Assembly: GCA_026983685.1 (NCBI GenBank)
Contig: JALSTO010000335.1
Span: 1-6,077 of the forward strand
DNA length: 6,077 nucleotides
Direction of reading: 5' to 3'
Origin: Aquificaceae bacterium
GTDB taxonomy: Bacteria; Aquificota; Aquificia; Aquificales; Aquificaceae
Shown: positions 1 to 6,075 of the stretch, piece after piece
Layout of the letters: every line of letters begins with the position of its first letter
How positions within the stretch are numbered: position 1 is the stretch's first letter
Translations under genes and position numbers: made by a program
Notes under the pieces: generated by a model
What the model saw: the letters and a program-made list of their open reading frames with translations, nothing else
Databases searched by the model: none
Told to the model about the DNA's origin: nothing

Positions 1-43
1 CAGAAAGGGGAAGGATTTCTGCAATGTGTGCAGGGCAAAGCTG

Positions 44-1216
44 TCAGCCAACCTCCCCCTTCAGGCTTGAAAGCCAGGGAAGAATAAGGGCGAGCCACAG
101 AAGGGATAGGGAGAAGTTGGTGATCAGCATGTAAAAGGTTCCGAGCTTCAGAAACACACCTCCCATCGCACCGCCCGTAAAGGCACCTATGAACTGGCTC
201 GTGTTGTAAACACCAACAGCCATACCTCTTGTGTCCTTGTGGGATAGCTTTGTAAGGAGGGAGGGCATTATCGGTTCAAGGAGGTGGAAGCCTACAAAGT
301 AAAGGAGGAAGAGGAGAACAACACCTGTAAAGTCTCTGAAAACCATATGACTTAGAAAACCGAGGGCTATCAGGACGACACCTCCCGAGAAAACCTCCCT
401 TATCTTACCCCTCTTCTCCGCAAGGATGGTTGATGGAACCATAACAGCTATGGAGATAATTATTACGGGAAGGTACAGCTTCCAGTGATCGGGCTTGGGG
501 AAGGAGTATCTGTGGATCATCTCTATGGGCATGACCGTGAAGACGGAGACGAGAAAGGCGTGGAGGAGTCCGACAGATAGGTTCAGCATTCCCTGATTCC
601 TGTCTCTGAGCAGGTGCTTGAGGTTCTTCAGAGAAGGCTCAATCTCTCTGTGATGTCTGCTCGGCTCTTTGATGAAGAGAAGGATGTAGAACATGGCGAC
701 GGTGGAGAGAAATGCTGTCAGATAGAAGATGAAAGGAACACCGAACTTGCCCGCCAGCACGGGAGCTACAGTTATGCTGAGGGCGAAGACCATGCCCACC
801 GAAGCCCCTATGTGGGCGAAGGCTCTCGTTCTGACCTCCTCCCTTATCAGGTCAGCCGCCAAAGAGATAGCTGCGGAGGATATGGCTCCCGCACCCTGTA
901 TAAGCCTCGCCAGTATCATGGTCCATATATTGGAGGCAAGACCACCGAGGATGCTTCCCAGTATGTAGGCTAAGAAACCGAAGGTTATAACGGGTTTTCT
1001 TCCGTACCTGTCGGATAGATAACCGAAGGGTATCTGGAGTACAGCCTGAGTCAGACCGTAGATACCAACAGCTATACCCGTGAGAACAGGTGTGCTTCCT
1101 TCAATGTTCCTGACGTAGGGAGCGAGGACGGGTAGCAGTAAGAATAGCCCGAGCATACGGGCAACGACCGCAAAGGTAATACCCGCAAGGGTTTTCTTCT
1201 CTTGGGGGGTGAACAT
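44..1216 (-). CDS. MFS transporter, YajR-like, without the C-terminal YAM domain
   Basis: This 390-residue inner-membrane protein belongs to the major facilitator superfamily (proton-driven transport; substrate unknown). Seen: about 12 hydrophobic helices; motif A GYLSDRYGRKP at residues 65-75 in the loop between helices 2 and 3; RLIQGAG at 104-110 in helix 4 with the conserved Arg; a motif-C-like helix 5 at 141-156 ending APVLAG; and a central cytoplasmic loop at about 183-210. Remembered E. coli YajR shares the start (TPxE, then RMLG), the block GIYGLTQAV, DHWKLYL-like residues after helix 7, and GVYNTSQFIG in helix 11. YajR carries an extra soluble ferredoxin-like domain after helix 12; this protein stops just after helix 12 with only a few polar residues. 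The ATG at 1216 fits the YajR N-terminus, but no well-placed ribosome binding site precedes it. It follows the GTPase gene by 19 bases. The family is sure; the substrate is unknown. Confidence 0.92.
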   Translation of the reverse strand: MFTPQEKKTLAGITFAVVARMLGLFLLLPVLAPYVRNIEGSTPVLTGIAVGIYGLTQAVLQIPFGYLSDRYGRKPVITFGFLAYILGSILGGLASNIWTMILARLIQGAGAISSAAISLAADLIREEVRTRAFAHIGASVGMVFALSITVAPVLAGKFGVPFIFYLTAFLSTVAMFYILLFIKEPSRHHREIEPSLKNLKHLLRDRNQGMLNLSVGLLHAFLVSVFTVMPIEMIHRYSFPKPDHWKLYLPVIIISIAVMVPSTILAEKRGKIREVFSGGVVLIALGFLSHMVFRDFTGVVLLFLLYFVGFHLLEPIMPSLLTKLSHKDTRGMAVGVYNTSQFIGAFTGGAMGGVFLKLGTFYMLITNFSLSLLWLALILPWLSSLKGEVG

Positions 1217-1224
1217 GGGTATGT

Positions 1225-1230
1225 ATTATA
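1225..1230 (-). promoter_or_regulatory. Possible -10 box for the MFS transporter gene
   Basis: A perfect TATAAT lies in the 19-base gap between the GTPase gene and the MFS gene. If used, transcription would start near 1218, only about 2 bases before ATG 1216, giving an almost leaderless message. This would fit the lack of a close ribosome binding site. No good -35 hexamer was found at 16-18 bases upstream, so the match may be chance. Confidence 0.25.
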
Positions 1231-1232
1231 AA

Positions 1233-1251
1233 CCTTCAGGAGCCCTCAAGG
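1233..1251 (-). promoter_or_regulatory. Imperfect hairpin over the GTPase stop codon
   Basis: The minus strand CCTTGAGGGCTCCTGAAGG can fold as CCTT/AAGG, one G-G mismatch, then AGG/CCT around a GCT loop. It contains the GTPase stop codon and is followed by TTTATAAT, a short U-poor tail. It might be a weak attenuator before the MFS transporter or merely chance. No computed stability is available. Confidence 0.25.
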
Positions 1252-1787
1252 CTGTATCTTATAACCTCTAAGAGGGTTAGTAAGACCTTCTTGACCTGCT
1301 CCTTATCCTTGGCGGAGAGCGGTATGACAGGTATCCCCTCCTCCTCCGATATGTCAAGGGCGAACATAACATCCTCGGGAGACCAGGCGTTGGGAAGATC
1401 CTGCTTGTTGGCTCCAACTACTATGGGGACGGGGAACCTTGACTGGAAGAAGTTTATTATCTTGCGAGCTTCGTGGAAGGTCTTCGGGTCAGTGCTGTCA
1501 ACGAGAACTATTATCCCCAGAGCCCCCTCACCGAGTATCTCCCACATGAAATCAAACCTTGACTGACCGGGGGTTCCAAAGAGGTAGAGCTCGTGCTCCT
1601 CATCTATCCTTATCTTCCCAAAGTCCATAGCTACGGTGGTGTAGTCCTTTACATTCTTTTCCGAGGCTCCCGAGGTTTTCCTCTCCGTGGCGACCGTCTT
1701 TATCTCGCTGACGGTGTTGATGAACTGGGTCTTTCCCGCTGCAAAGGGACCCGCCACAACTATCTTTATCTTCTTAAGCTCCTTCAT
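1236..1787 (-). CDS. Small Ras-like GTPase, SRPRB/CvnD type (COG2229-like)
   Basis: This 183-residue soluble protein is a single G domain, expected to bind and hydrolyse GTP as a switch. Seen: P-loop GPFAAGKT at 13-20; a switch I/G2 segment with T50-T51 followed by VAMDFG (52-57); G3 as GTPGQ at 71-75; G4 NKQD at 127-130, which gives guanine specificity; and G5 SAK at 158-160. The G3 Asp of classical Ras (DxxGQ) is Gly71, while Gln75 is kept. The TTVAMDFG and LYLFGTPGQ blocks are hallmarks of Streptomyces CvnD proteins and related predicted GTPases, rather than of MglA, whose G3 reads differently. The length is normal for a bare G domain, and there is no lipidation signal or membrane segment. 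It begins 7 bases after the DUF4388 gene, with a weak AGGTGG-like site overlapping that gene's stop, so translational coupling is likely. Its partner is probably the nearby Roadblock protein. The cellular output is unknown. Confidence 0.94.
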   Translation of the reverse strand: MKELKKIKIVVAGPFAAGKTQFINTVSEIKTVATERKTSGASEKNVKDYTTVAMDFGKIRIDEEHELYLFGTPGQSRFDFMWEILGEGALGIIVLVDSTDPKTFHEARKIINFFQSRFPVPIVVGANKQDLPNAWSPEDVMFALDISEEEGIPVIPLSAKDKEQVKKVLLTLLEVIRYSLEGS

Positions 1788-1794
1788 GCCCCAC

Positions 1795-2487
1795 CTACAG
1801 CTGCTTTATCTTCTCAATTATCTTTGCAAGGAGGTCAAGGGTTATTGAGGGCTTCTGAACCCTTTCTTTCCTCTTTCTCCTTATTATGCCCGCTGCAAGA
1901 AGACCGTAGAGGGCTCTGTCAACGGTAAGCCTGTCAAGACCAGACTCCTTCCTTATCTCCGCCACGGTTCTGCTACCGTTCACCAGAGAGAGAACCTTCT
2001 TCTCCTCTTCGGTGAGGTTTACCCTGCTCACCTTCTCGTTTACATCGGGGGCTTTCTCAAAGATTAGAAGCTCATCGGATATCTTTCTCTCAACCTCATC
2101 TTCAGTAAGGCTTCTTGAAGCCCTCATTATGAGCTCTTCAACGGAGTAGCGAACGGGGACCTCGCTATCGTACTTTATAAAGCCGGGCGTGAAGGAGAAT
2201 ATCCCTTCCTTCTGGTCAAGCCTCGGGAGGAAGAACCTCTCTATCGTTTTGTGTATATCCTCCTTTCTTATGCGGAGTTTACTTATCAGCTGGTCAAAGT
2301 TCCTGTCAGTATAGACCCTGAAGACCTTGTCAACAGGACGGGCAAATATCACTTCACCGTCCTTTACATAGTAGGCAACTATCATGTCCTTCCACTCAAC
2401 CAAGAGGACACCGCTCTTCTTGTCTTTGGCGAGTACTTGAAGTATGTCCGCAAAGCTAAAAGTCGTAAGGTCCCCCGTGAGAGCCAT
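1795..2487 (-). CDS. DUF4388 (PATAN) protein with C-terminal winged-helix-like segment
   Basis: This is a 230-residue soluble protein. Residues 2-127 look like a DUF4388/PATAN domain: a start of LTGDLTTFSFADILQVLA, then KSGVLLVEW, a strand pair ending DGEVIFARP (43-51), and later EGIFSFTP (94-101). Residues 158-203 (LTEEEKKVLSLVNG, TVAEI, then ALYGLLAAGII) have the look of a small winged-helix or MarR-like segment, followed by a basic stretch RRKRKERV (203-210) and an amphipathic C-terminal helix. PATAN domains are known from cyanobacterial PatA-type regulators that affect pilus-driven motility; here no receiver domain is attached. The gene lies between Roadblock and GTPase genes, the place DUF742 proteins occupy in actinobacterial conservons, which suggests an adaptor or output role. 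The ATG lies 3 bases after the previous stop; an AGGAGG ends 14 bases upstream and AGGT is closer, so coupling is likely. DNA binding by the C-terminal part is inference. Confidence 0.87.
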   Translation of the reverse strand: MALTGDLTTFSFADILQVLAKDKKSGVLLVEWKDMIVAYYVKDGEVIFARPVDKVFRVYTDRNFDQLISKLRIRKEDIHKTIERFFLPRLDQKEGIFSFTPGFIKYDSEVPVRYSVEELIMRASRSLTEDEVERKISDELLIFEKAPDVNEKVSRVNLTEEEKKVLSLVNGSRTVAEIRKESGLDRLTVDRALYGLLAAGIIRRKRKERVQKPSITLDLLAKIIEKIKQL

Positions 2488-2490
2488 CTA

Positions 2491-2847
2491 TTAACCTATA
2501 GCCTCCTTGAGTTGTGTCTGAGCCTTCTTTATCTCCATGAGAAGAAGACCCAGCTTTGCGGTATTGCTGGCGAGGACGGTGAGAACTGCATCCTGCCCTA
2601 TCCCTGTGAGAACTATGTACCCGTCCTCCCCCTTCACGGTTATCTGCTCAAGGTTTCCCTTCTGTAGCTCTTCCGTAACCCTCTCTCCCAAGGAGAGTAT
2701 CGCAGCACTCATAGCAGCTACCCTGTCCTCCTCTATACCGGGCTTCAGAACTGCGGATATGGGAAGCCCGTCAGCACTTACCAGAACCGCACCCTCAAGA
2801 CCTGAGCTCTTGATAAGCTCCTGCAGTATTTTCTCGTACTTGTCCAT
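2491..2847 (-). CDS. Roadblock/LC7 domain protein (CvnB/MglB-like)
   Basis: This 118-residue soluble protein consists almost entirely of one Roadblock/LC7 domain. Seen: an N-terminal helix (KYEKILQELIKSS), then GLEGAVLVSADGLPISA at 16-32, the helix VAAMSAAILSLGERV at 43-57, the strand pair EQITVKGEDGYIVL (67-80), GIGQDAVLTVLA (82-93) and a last helix KLGLLLMEIKKA (98-109). These are the standard blocks of prokaryotic Roadblock proteins such as MglB and the Streptomyces CvnB proteins. The family forms homodimers and binds small Ras-like GTPases, in some cases as the activating protein. A matching GTPase gene lies two genes downstream, so the two products probably meet. The ATG has an AGGAGG at 2863-2858 with 10 bases between, and the gap to the upstream gene is 16 bases. 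Whether it activates the GTPase or is only a scaffold cannot be read from the sequence. Confidence 0.93.
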   Translation of the reverse strand: MDKYEKILQELIKSSGLEGAVLVSADGLPISAVLKPGIEEDRVAAMSAAILSLGERVTEELQKGNLEQITVKGEDGYIVLTGIGQDAVLTVLASNTAKLGLLLMEIKKAQTQLKEAIG

Positions 2848-2863
2848 ACCTTATAACCCTCCT

Positions 2864-3574
2864 CTAAGCTTTCTTTATAAAGCTGAGCTCCTTCTCTATC
2901 TCTTTCTCAAGCTTCATCAACCTGTCTATCCCCTCCTTTACTCTCTGAACATCTATTTTATCCCCATTTTCCTCAATAAGGGCGTGTATTCTTTCAAGCT
3001 CATCCTTACAGAGCTCAACCTTCTCTCCTATACTTAGGAGCCTGTTCCTGTACTCCTCAATAGTCTGTTCAACAGCCTGCCCTATGGCTCCGATCGGATC
3101 AAGCCCAGAGGGAAACTCAACGTCAATCTCACCTTCCTGGGCTTTATCAAGGGCTGTAAGCAGACGAGAGGCATTCTCCGATATAGTCTCAATCTGCTCC
3201 TCAAGGGACCTTACCTCCCTCTCGTACTTCTCCTCAAAGCCCTTAACGAGCTCCCTTATACTGTGGACTATGTCCATAACCTCTTCATGGAGAGGTATGG
3301 GAACCACAGTCTTCTCCTTCTGCCTTTCCTCAAGGATCTCTATCACGTAGAGGAGCCTCCCGAAGAGCTCCTCCAGCTTGTTTTTAGTCCATAGTATGTT
3401 GAAGAGAACCCAGCCTGCGGATATAGCAAAGCCTGTTCCGAGGGCGTAGTAAGCGTTCATCTGCCCAAGGAAGAAGAAGGCAAAGGAGAGGAGCACTCCC
3501 AGAAGTATAGAGGAGAGAAAGAAGAATTTGAGAAGCTCTCCCGCAAGGGAAGACAGCTTTGGAGTTTCAACCAT
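2864..3574 (-). CDS. Two-helix membrane protein with HAMP-like/coiled-coil cytoplasmic region, no output domain
   Basis: I do not recognise this 236-residue protein as a named family. Seen: two hydrophobic helices at about 14-36 and 42-62 joined by a very short loop (GQMNAYY), then a long, highly charged helical region to the end. With basic residues after the second helix (TKNK, 63-66), both termini should face the cytoplasm, leaving almost nothing outside. Two segments look HAMP-like: about 70-113 (helix, VPIP connector, HEEVMDIVHSIREL) and 136-180, where AQEGEIDVEFPSGLDPIGAI resembles the HAMP connector and the start of its second helix. The rest (114-135, 181-236) is coiled-coil-like. There is no kinase, cyclase, receiver or chemoreceptor signalling tip. 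It precedes the Roadblock, PATAN and GTPase genes in the position of CvnA, so it may be their membrane anchor or sensor. The start has GAGAGGG 7 bases upstream. The coding call is firm; the HAMP call is moderate. Confidence 0.72.
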   Translation of the reverse strand: MVETPKLSSLAGELLKFFFLSSILLGVLLSFAFFFLGQMNAYYALGTGFAISAGWVLFNILWTKNKLEELFGRLLYVIEILEERQKEKTVVPIPLHEEVMDIVHSIRELVKGFEEKYEREVRSLEEQIETISENASRLLTALDKAQEGEIDVEFPSGLDPIGAIGQAVEQTIEEYRNRLLSIGEKVELCKDELERIHALIEENGDKIDVQRVKEGIDRLMKLEKEIEKELSFIKKA

Positions 3575-3581
3575 AGGCTCG

Positions 3582-3599
3582 CCCTCTCAATGGAGAGAA
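3582..3599 (-). promoter_or_regulatory. Small hairpin covering the ribosome binding site of the HAMP-like protein gene
   Basis: On the minus strand CTCTC (3597-3593), loop CATT and GAGAG (3588-3584) form a 5-bp stem, which two U-G pairs could lengthen. The right arm runs into GAGAGGG, the likely ribosome binding site for ATG 3574. There is no U-run after it, so it is not an intrinsic terminator. It might lower translation of the downstream block relative to ilvBN. The stem is weak and could be chance, particularly at high growth temperature. Confidence 0.3.
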
Positions 3600-3624
3600 T
3601 CGTTTAATGCTATCTTTTTTTGAG

Positions 3625-4206
3625 TTACTCCGTGCTGTTCTCCTCCACAAAGAGTTCCCTTCTCATCGCCACCTTTCCTGTTCTCGCCATCTCTTTAATT
3701 CCGAAGGGTTTGAGAAGTTCCAGCATAGCGTTTATCTTGTCCTCATCCCCCGTCACCTCTATGGTGTAAGTCTCCTGAGATACATCAACGATCTTTCCCC
3801 TGAATATCTCAACTATCCTGAGAACCTCGTCCCTCGCCCTTGAAGTAGGCGTGTGGACCTTTATCAGAACGAGCTCCCTCTCAACGTGAGGAACATCGGT
3901 AAGGTCCCTGACCTTGAGGGTGTCTATCAGCTTTCTGAGCTGTTTTACAACCTGATCTATGATTATATCGTCCCCGACCACTTCAATGGTCATACGGGAT
4001 ACGCCGGGCTCATTGGTCTCTCCAACGGAAAGGCTCTCTATGTTGTAGCCCTTTCCCGCTATCAGCGTGGCTATCCTCGCAAGAACCCCTATTTCATTAC
4101 GCACTTTGACGTTTATTATGTGCTTGCGAACGCTCCCCTTCCTCGTCTGCCTGAACTTCGGTGCCTTCGCAACGCTTATCTGAGAGCTTCCCACTGTATC
4201 AGCCAT
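3625..4206 (-). CDS. ilvN: Acetohydroxyacid synthase regulatory (small) subunit
   Basis: This subunit activates the IlvB catalytic subunit and gives feedback inhibition by branched-chain amino acids, chiefly valine. From ATG 4206 it has 193 residues. Seen: an ACT domain at about 29-104, with [20 protein letters not shown] at 37-56 and [20 protein letters not shown] (57-76), then the small-subunit C-terminal domain at about 108-186 ([40 protein letters not shown]). N37, G40 and N55 align by eye with E. coli IlvH N11, G14 and N29, which are known for valine binding. Compared with IlvH (163 residues) there is a basic N-terminal extension of about 27 residues. A frame-matched TTG at 4221 would add five residues, but AGGAGG at 4218-4213 lies 6 bases before the ATG, so the ATG is preferred. 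The gene lies 11 bases after ilvB, whose stop codon touches this ribosome binding site. Either ilvN or ilvH would be a fair name. Confidence 0.96.
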   Translation of the reverse strand: MADTVGSSQISVAKAPKFRQTRKGSVRKHIINVKVRNEIGVLARIATLIAGKGYNIESLSVGETNEPGVSRMTIEVVGDDIIIDQVVKQLRKLIDTLKVRDLTDVPHVERELVLIKVHTPTSRARDEVLRIVEIFRGKIVDVSQETYTIEVTGDEDKINAMLELLKPFGIKEMARTGKVAMRRELFVEENSTE

Positions 4207-4212
4207 CGGAGT

Positions 4213-4218
4213 CCTCCT
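4213..4218 (-). promoter_or_regulatory. ilvN ribosome binding site overlapping the ilvB stop
   Basis: The minus strand reads TTGAGGAGGACTCCGATG. The TGA is the ilvB stop, and its final A starts a perfect AGGAGG that lies 6 bases before ATG 4206. This arrangement decides the ilvN start against the TTG at 4221, because the TTG would put the ribosome binding site inside the coding region. It also suggests that ribosomes finishing ilvB pass directly to ilvN. Confidence 0.85.
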
Positions 4219-5969
4219 CAACCTACCAGGTACATAGTTTCCGCCTCTGTCCCCCTGCCGTCCTCAAGTATCATCTCCCTGTAAGACTTACCCGGAGGAA
4301 CCATGGGAAGGACGTTCTCCTCCCTGTCAACTACGAAGTCCATTATCACTGGCTTGTCCTCTATCTTCAGAGATTCCTCAAGTATCTCCCTTACATCTTT
4401 GGGTTTCTCCGCCCTGAATCCAATCGCTCCCATCGCTTCTGCAAGCTTAACGAAATCAGGCTGAAGGCTGAGATCAACTTCCGAGTATCTCTTGTCGTAA
4501 AAGAGCTCCTGCCACTGGCGAACCATACCCAGATAGGCGTTGTTGATTATAGCCACCCTGACGGGTATCCTGTACTGGACCGCGGTTATTATCTCCTGCA
4601 TAGTCATCACGAAGGAGCCATCCCCATCAACCACGAAGACCTCCTTCTCTGGTCTCCCTATCTTCGCCCCTATTCCGGCGGGAAGCCCAAAACCCATCGT
4701 ACCGAGTCCGCCCGAGTTGAGGAACTGCCTCGGATAGGAGTACTTGTAGAACATGGCAGCCCACATCTGGTGCTGACCGACGCCGGGAACGATTATCGCA
4801 TCACCCTTGGTAGCCTCGTATATTTGTTCAATAACATACTGGGGCTTTATAACCTTCTTTGAGTTCTTGTAAGTTAGTGGGTGGAGCTTCTTCCACTTTT
4901 CTATCTGCTGAATCCACCTTTCCCTCTCCTCTAAGTGGAGCACCTTCGCGCCCTTCCTCTTTATCTCGTTTATCAGCTTCCTTAGGACTATCTTCACATC
5001 CCCAACTATGGGAACGTCCACTATTATGTTCTTGGATATTGAGGCGGGGTCTATGTCTATATGAATTATCTTCGCCTCGGGGGCGAACTCGTCTATCTTG
5101 CCTGTGACCCTGTCATCAAAGCGCGCACCGACCGCGATCAGGAGGTCGGAGTTATAGACAGCCATGTTGGCATAGTAGGTACCGTGCATACCGAGCATAC
5201 GGAGAGATAGAGGGTGGTCCTCGGGGAAAGCTCCTTTACCCTGAGTGGTTGTGGTGACAGGTATCTTCATAAGTTCTGCAAGCTCTATAAGCTCCTCCTG
5301 TGCCTCCGCGTTTACCGCCCCACCCCCAACGTAGAGGACAGGTCTCTTTGCCTCCATTATGAGCTTTGCAGCCTTCTTTATCTGCTGTATATTCCCCTCT
5401 ACGTGGGGCTTGTAGCCCGGCAGGCTCTTCTTGACCTCTTCAAGGGTTGGGATCTTAACGTCCGATAACTGCTGGGTTATATCCTTGGGTATATCAACGA
5501 GAACTGGTCCCGGTCTCCCGGTCCTCGCTATGTAGAAGGCTTCCCTGAGAACGAGCGGAAGCTCGTCTATATCTCTGACGAGGAAGTTATGTTTAGTTAT
5601 AGGTCTCGTTATACCTACTATATCAACCTCCTGAAAGGCGTCGTTCCCTATCATGTGGGTGGGGACCTGACCGGTTATTACCACGAGGGGAACGGAGTCC
5701 ATATAGGCGTCCGCTATGGGAGTAACTATGTTGGTAGCCCCGGGTCCCGATGTGGTCATGGCTACTCCTACTTTGCCAGTAGCCTTGGCGTAGCCCTCCG
5801 CCATGTGTCCGGCACCCTGTTCGTGGCGGGCGAGTATGTGCTTTATGGTTCCATCCCTGTAAAGGGCATCATAGACCTCCATTATCGCACCGCCCGGAAG
5901 TCCGAATATTACCTCAACCCTCTCTTCCTTGAGGGTTTCTATAACTATGTCCGCGCCCTTTCTTGACAT
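4218..5969 (-). CDS. ilvB: Acetohydroxyacid synthase catalytic (large) subunit
   Basis: This ThDP- and FAD-dependent cytoplasmic enzyme joins pyruvate with pyruvate or 2-oxobutyrate to make acetolactate or acetohydroxybutyrate, the first common step to valine, leucine and isoleucine. The 583-residue length is normal. Seen: an N-terminal pyrimidine-binding domain with [15 protein letters not shown] (22-36) and the catalytic Glu50 in [15 protein letters not shown]; the conserved GQVP and MIGNDAFQE (100-114); a central FAD-type domain with [11 protein letters not shown] (280-290); and a C-terminal domain with the diphosphate/Mg motif VDGDGSF at 447-453 closed by NN at 476-477. LGMVRQWQ (480-487) carries the Trp486 typical of AHAS, and LPMVPPG (554-560) is the usual C-terminal loop. 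The AHAS marks and the adjacent regulatory subunit favour the anabolic enzyme over catabolic AlsS or another ThDP decarboxylase. ATG 5969 has AGGAGGAG about 10 bases upstream. No ilvC follows. Confidence 0.97.
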   Translation of the reverse strand: MSRKGADIVIETLKEERVEVIFGLPGGAIMEVYDALYRDGTIKHILARHEQGAGHMAEGYAKATGKVGVAMTTSGPGATNIVTPIADAYMDSVPLVVITGQVPTHMIGNDAFQEVDIVGITRPITKHNFLVRDIDELPLVLREAFYIARTGRPGPVLVDIPKDITQQLSDVKIPTLEEVKKSLPGYKPHVEGNIQQIKKAAKLIMEAKRPVLYVGGGAVNAEAQEELIELAELMKIPVTTTTQGKGAFPEDHPLSLRMLGMHGTYYANMAVYNSDLLIAVGARFDDRVTGKIDEFAPEAKIIHIDIDPASISKNIIVDVPIVGDVKIVLRKLINEIKRKGAKVLHLEERERWIQQIEKWKKLHPLTYKNSKKVIKPQYVIEQIYEATKGDAIIVPGVGQHQMWAAMFYKYSYPRQFLNSGGLGTMGFGLPAGIGAKIGRPEKEVFVVDGDGSFVMTMQEIITAVQYRIPVRVAIINNAYLGMVRQWQELFYDKRYSEVDLSLQPDFVKLAEAMGAIGFRAEKPKDVREILEESLKIEDKPVIMDFVVDREENVLPMVPPGKSYREMILEDGRGTEAETMYLVG

Positions 5970-6000
5970 AAGACCTTCTCCTCCTACTCAGTAAAATCGT

Positions 6001-6006
6001 AATATA
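6001..6006 (-). promoter_or_regulatory. Candidate -10 region of the ilvBN promoter
   Basis: The minus strand carries TATATT here within an AT-rich tract (6001-6020). A start near 5994 would give a leader of about 25 bases before ATG 5969, containing the AGGAGGAG ribosome binding site (5985-5978). TTGAAC at 6037-6032 resembles a -35 box but is 25 bases away, too far for this hexamer. A promoter in this region is likely; the exact boxes are uncertain. Confidence 0.35.
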
Positions 6007-6044
6007 TAAAATTTGTATTAGCTTAAGGGAAGTTCAAGCTCTTG

Positions 6045-6053
6045 TGATATAAT
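6045..6053 (+). promoter_or_regulatory. Extended -10 promoter of a divergent gene beyond the right edge
   Basis: The plus strand reads TGATATAAT, a perfect extended -10 (TGnTATAAT). TTAAGG at 6023-6028 is a poor -35 at 19 bases. The predicted start is near 6060, and a perfect AGGAGG follows at 6070-6075, so a plus-strand gene should begin within about ten bases past the window. Promoter plus ribosome binding site in the right order make this more than a chance hexamer match. Confidence 0.6.
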
Positions 6054-6069
6054 TCTGAACATAAACCGT

Positions 6070-6075
6070 AGGAGG
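6070..6075 (+). promoter_or_regulatory. Ribosome binding site of an unseen divergent gene
   Basis: AGGAGG followed by TT ends the window, about 10 bases after the start predicted from the extended -10 at 6045-6053. No start codon is visible before the edge. With normal spacing the start would fall at about 6081-6085. Confidence 0.55.

Noticed and set aside
19..33. CTGCA/TGCAG inverted repeat as a terminator of the MFS gene
   Set aside because: The stem has only 5 bp and no U-run follows on the minus strand; it may be chance, and it also lies in a possible convergent coding frame.
1236..1787. MglA polarity GTPase
   Set aside because: The G3 motif GTPGQSRF and the TTVAMDFG block match the CvnD/COG2229 group rather than MglA, and no MglB-MglA direct pairing is seen because another gene lies between.
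2864..3574. Chemoreceptor (MCP)
   Set aside because: Although there are two membrane helices and HAMP-like segments, the long signalling hairpin with its conserved tip is missing, and the protein is far too short.
3615..3621. Run of seven T on the plus strand as a terminator tail
   Set aside because: No stable stem directly precedes it, and no plus-strand gene ends here; on the minus strand it is an A-run just after the ilvN stop.
4161..4862. Long plus-strand open frame of 233 codons opposite ilvB/ilvN
   Set aside because: It lies antisense to well-recognised enzyme genes, has no family features, and is explained by the codon bias of the minus strand. The same applies to the other plus-strand frames.
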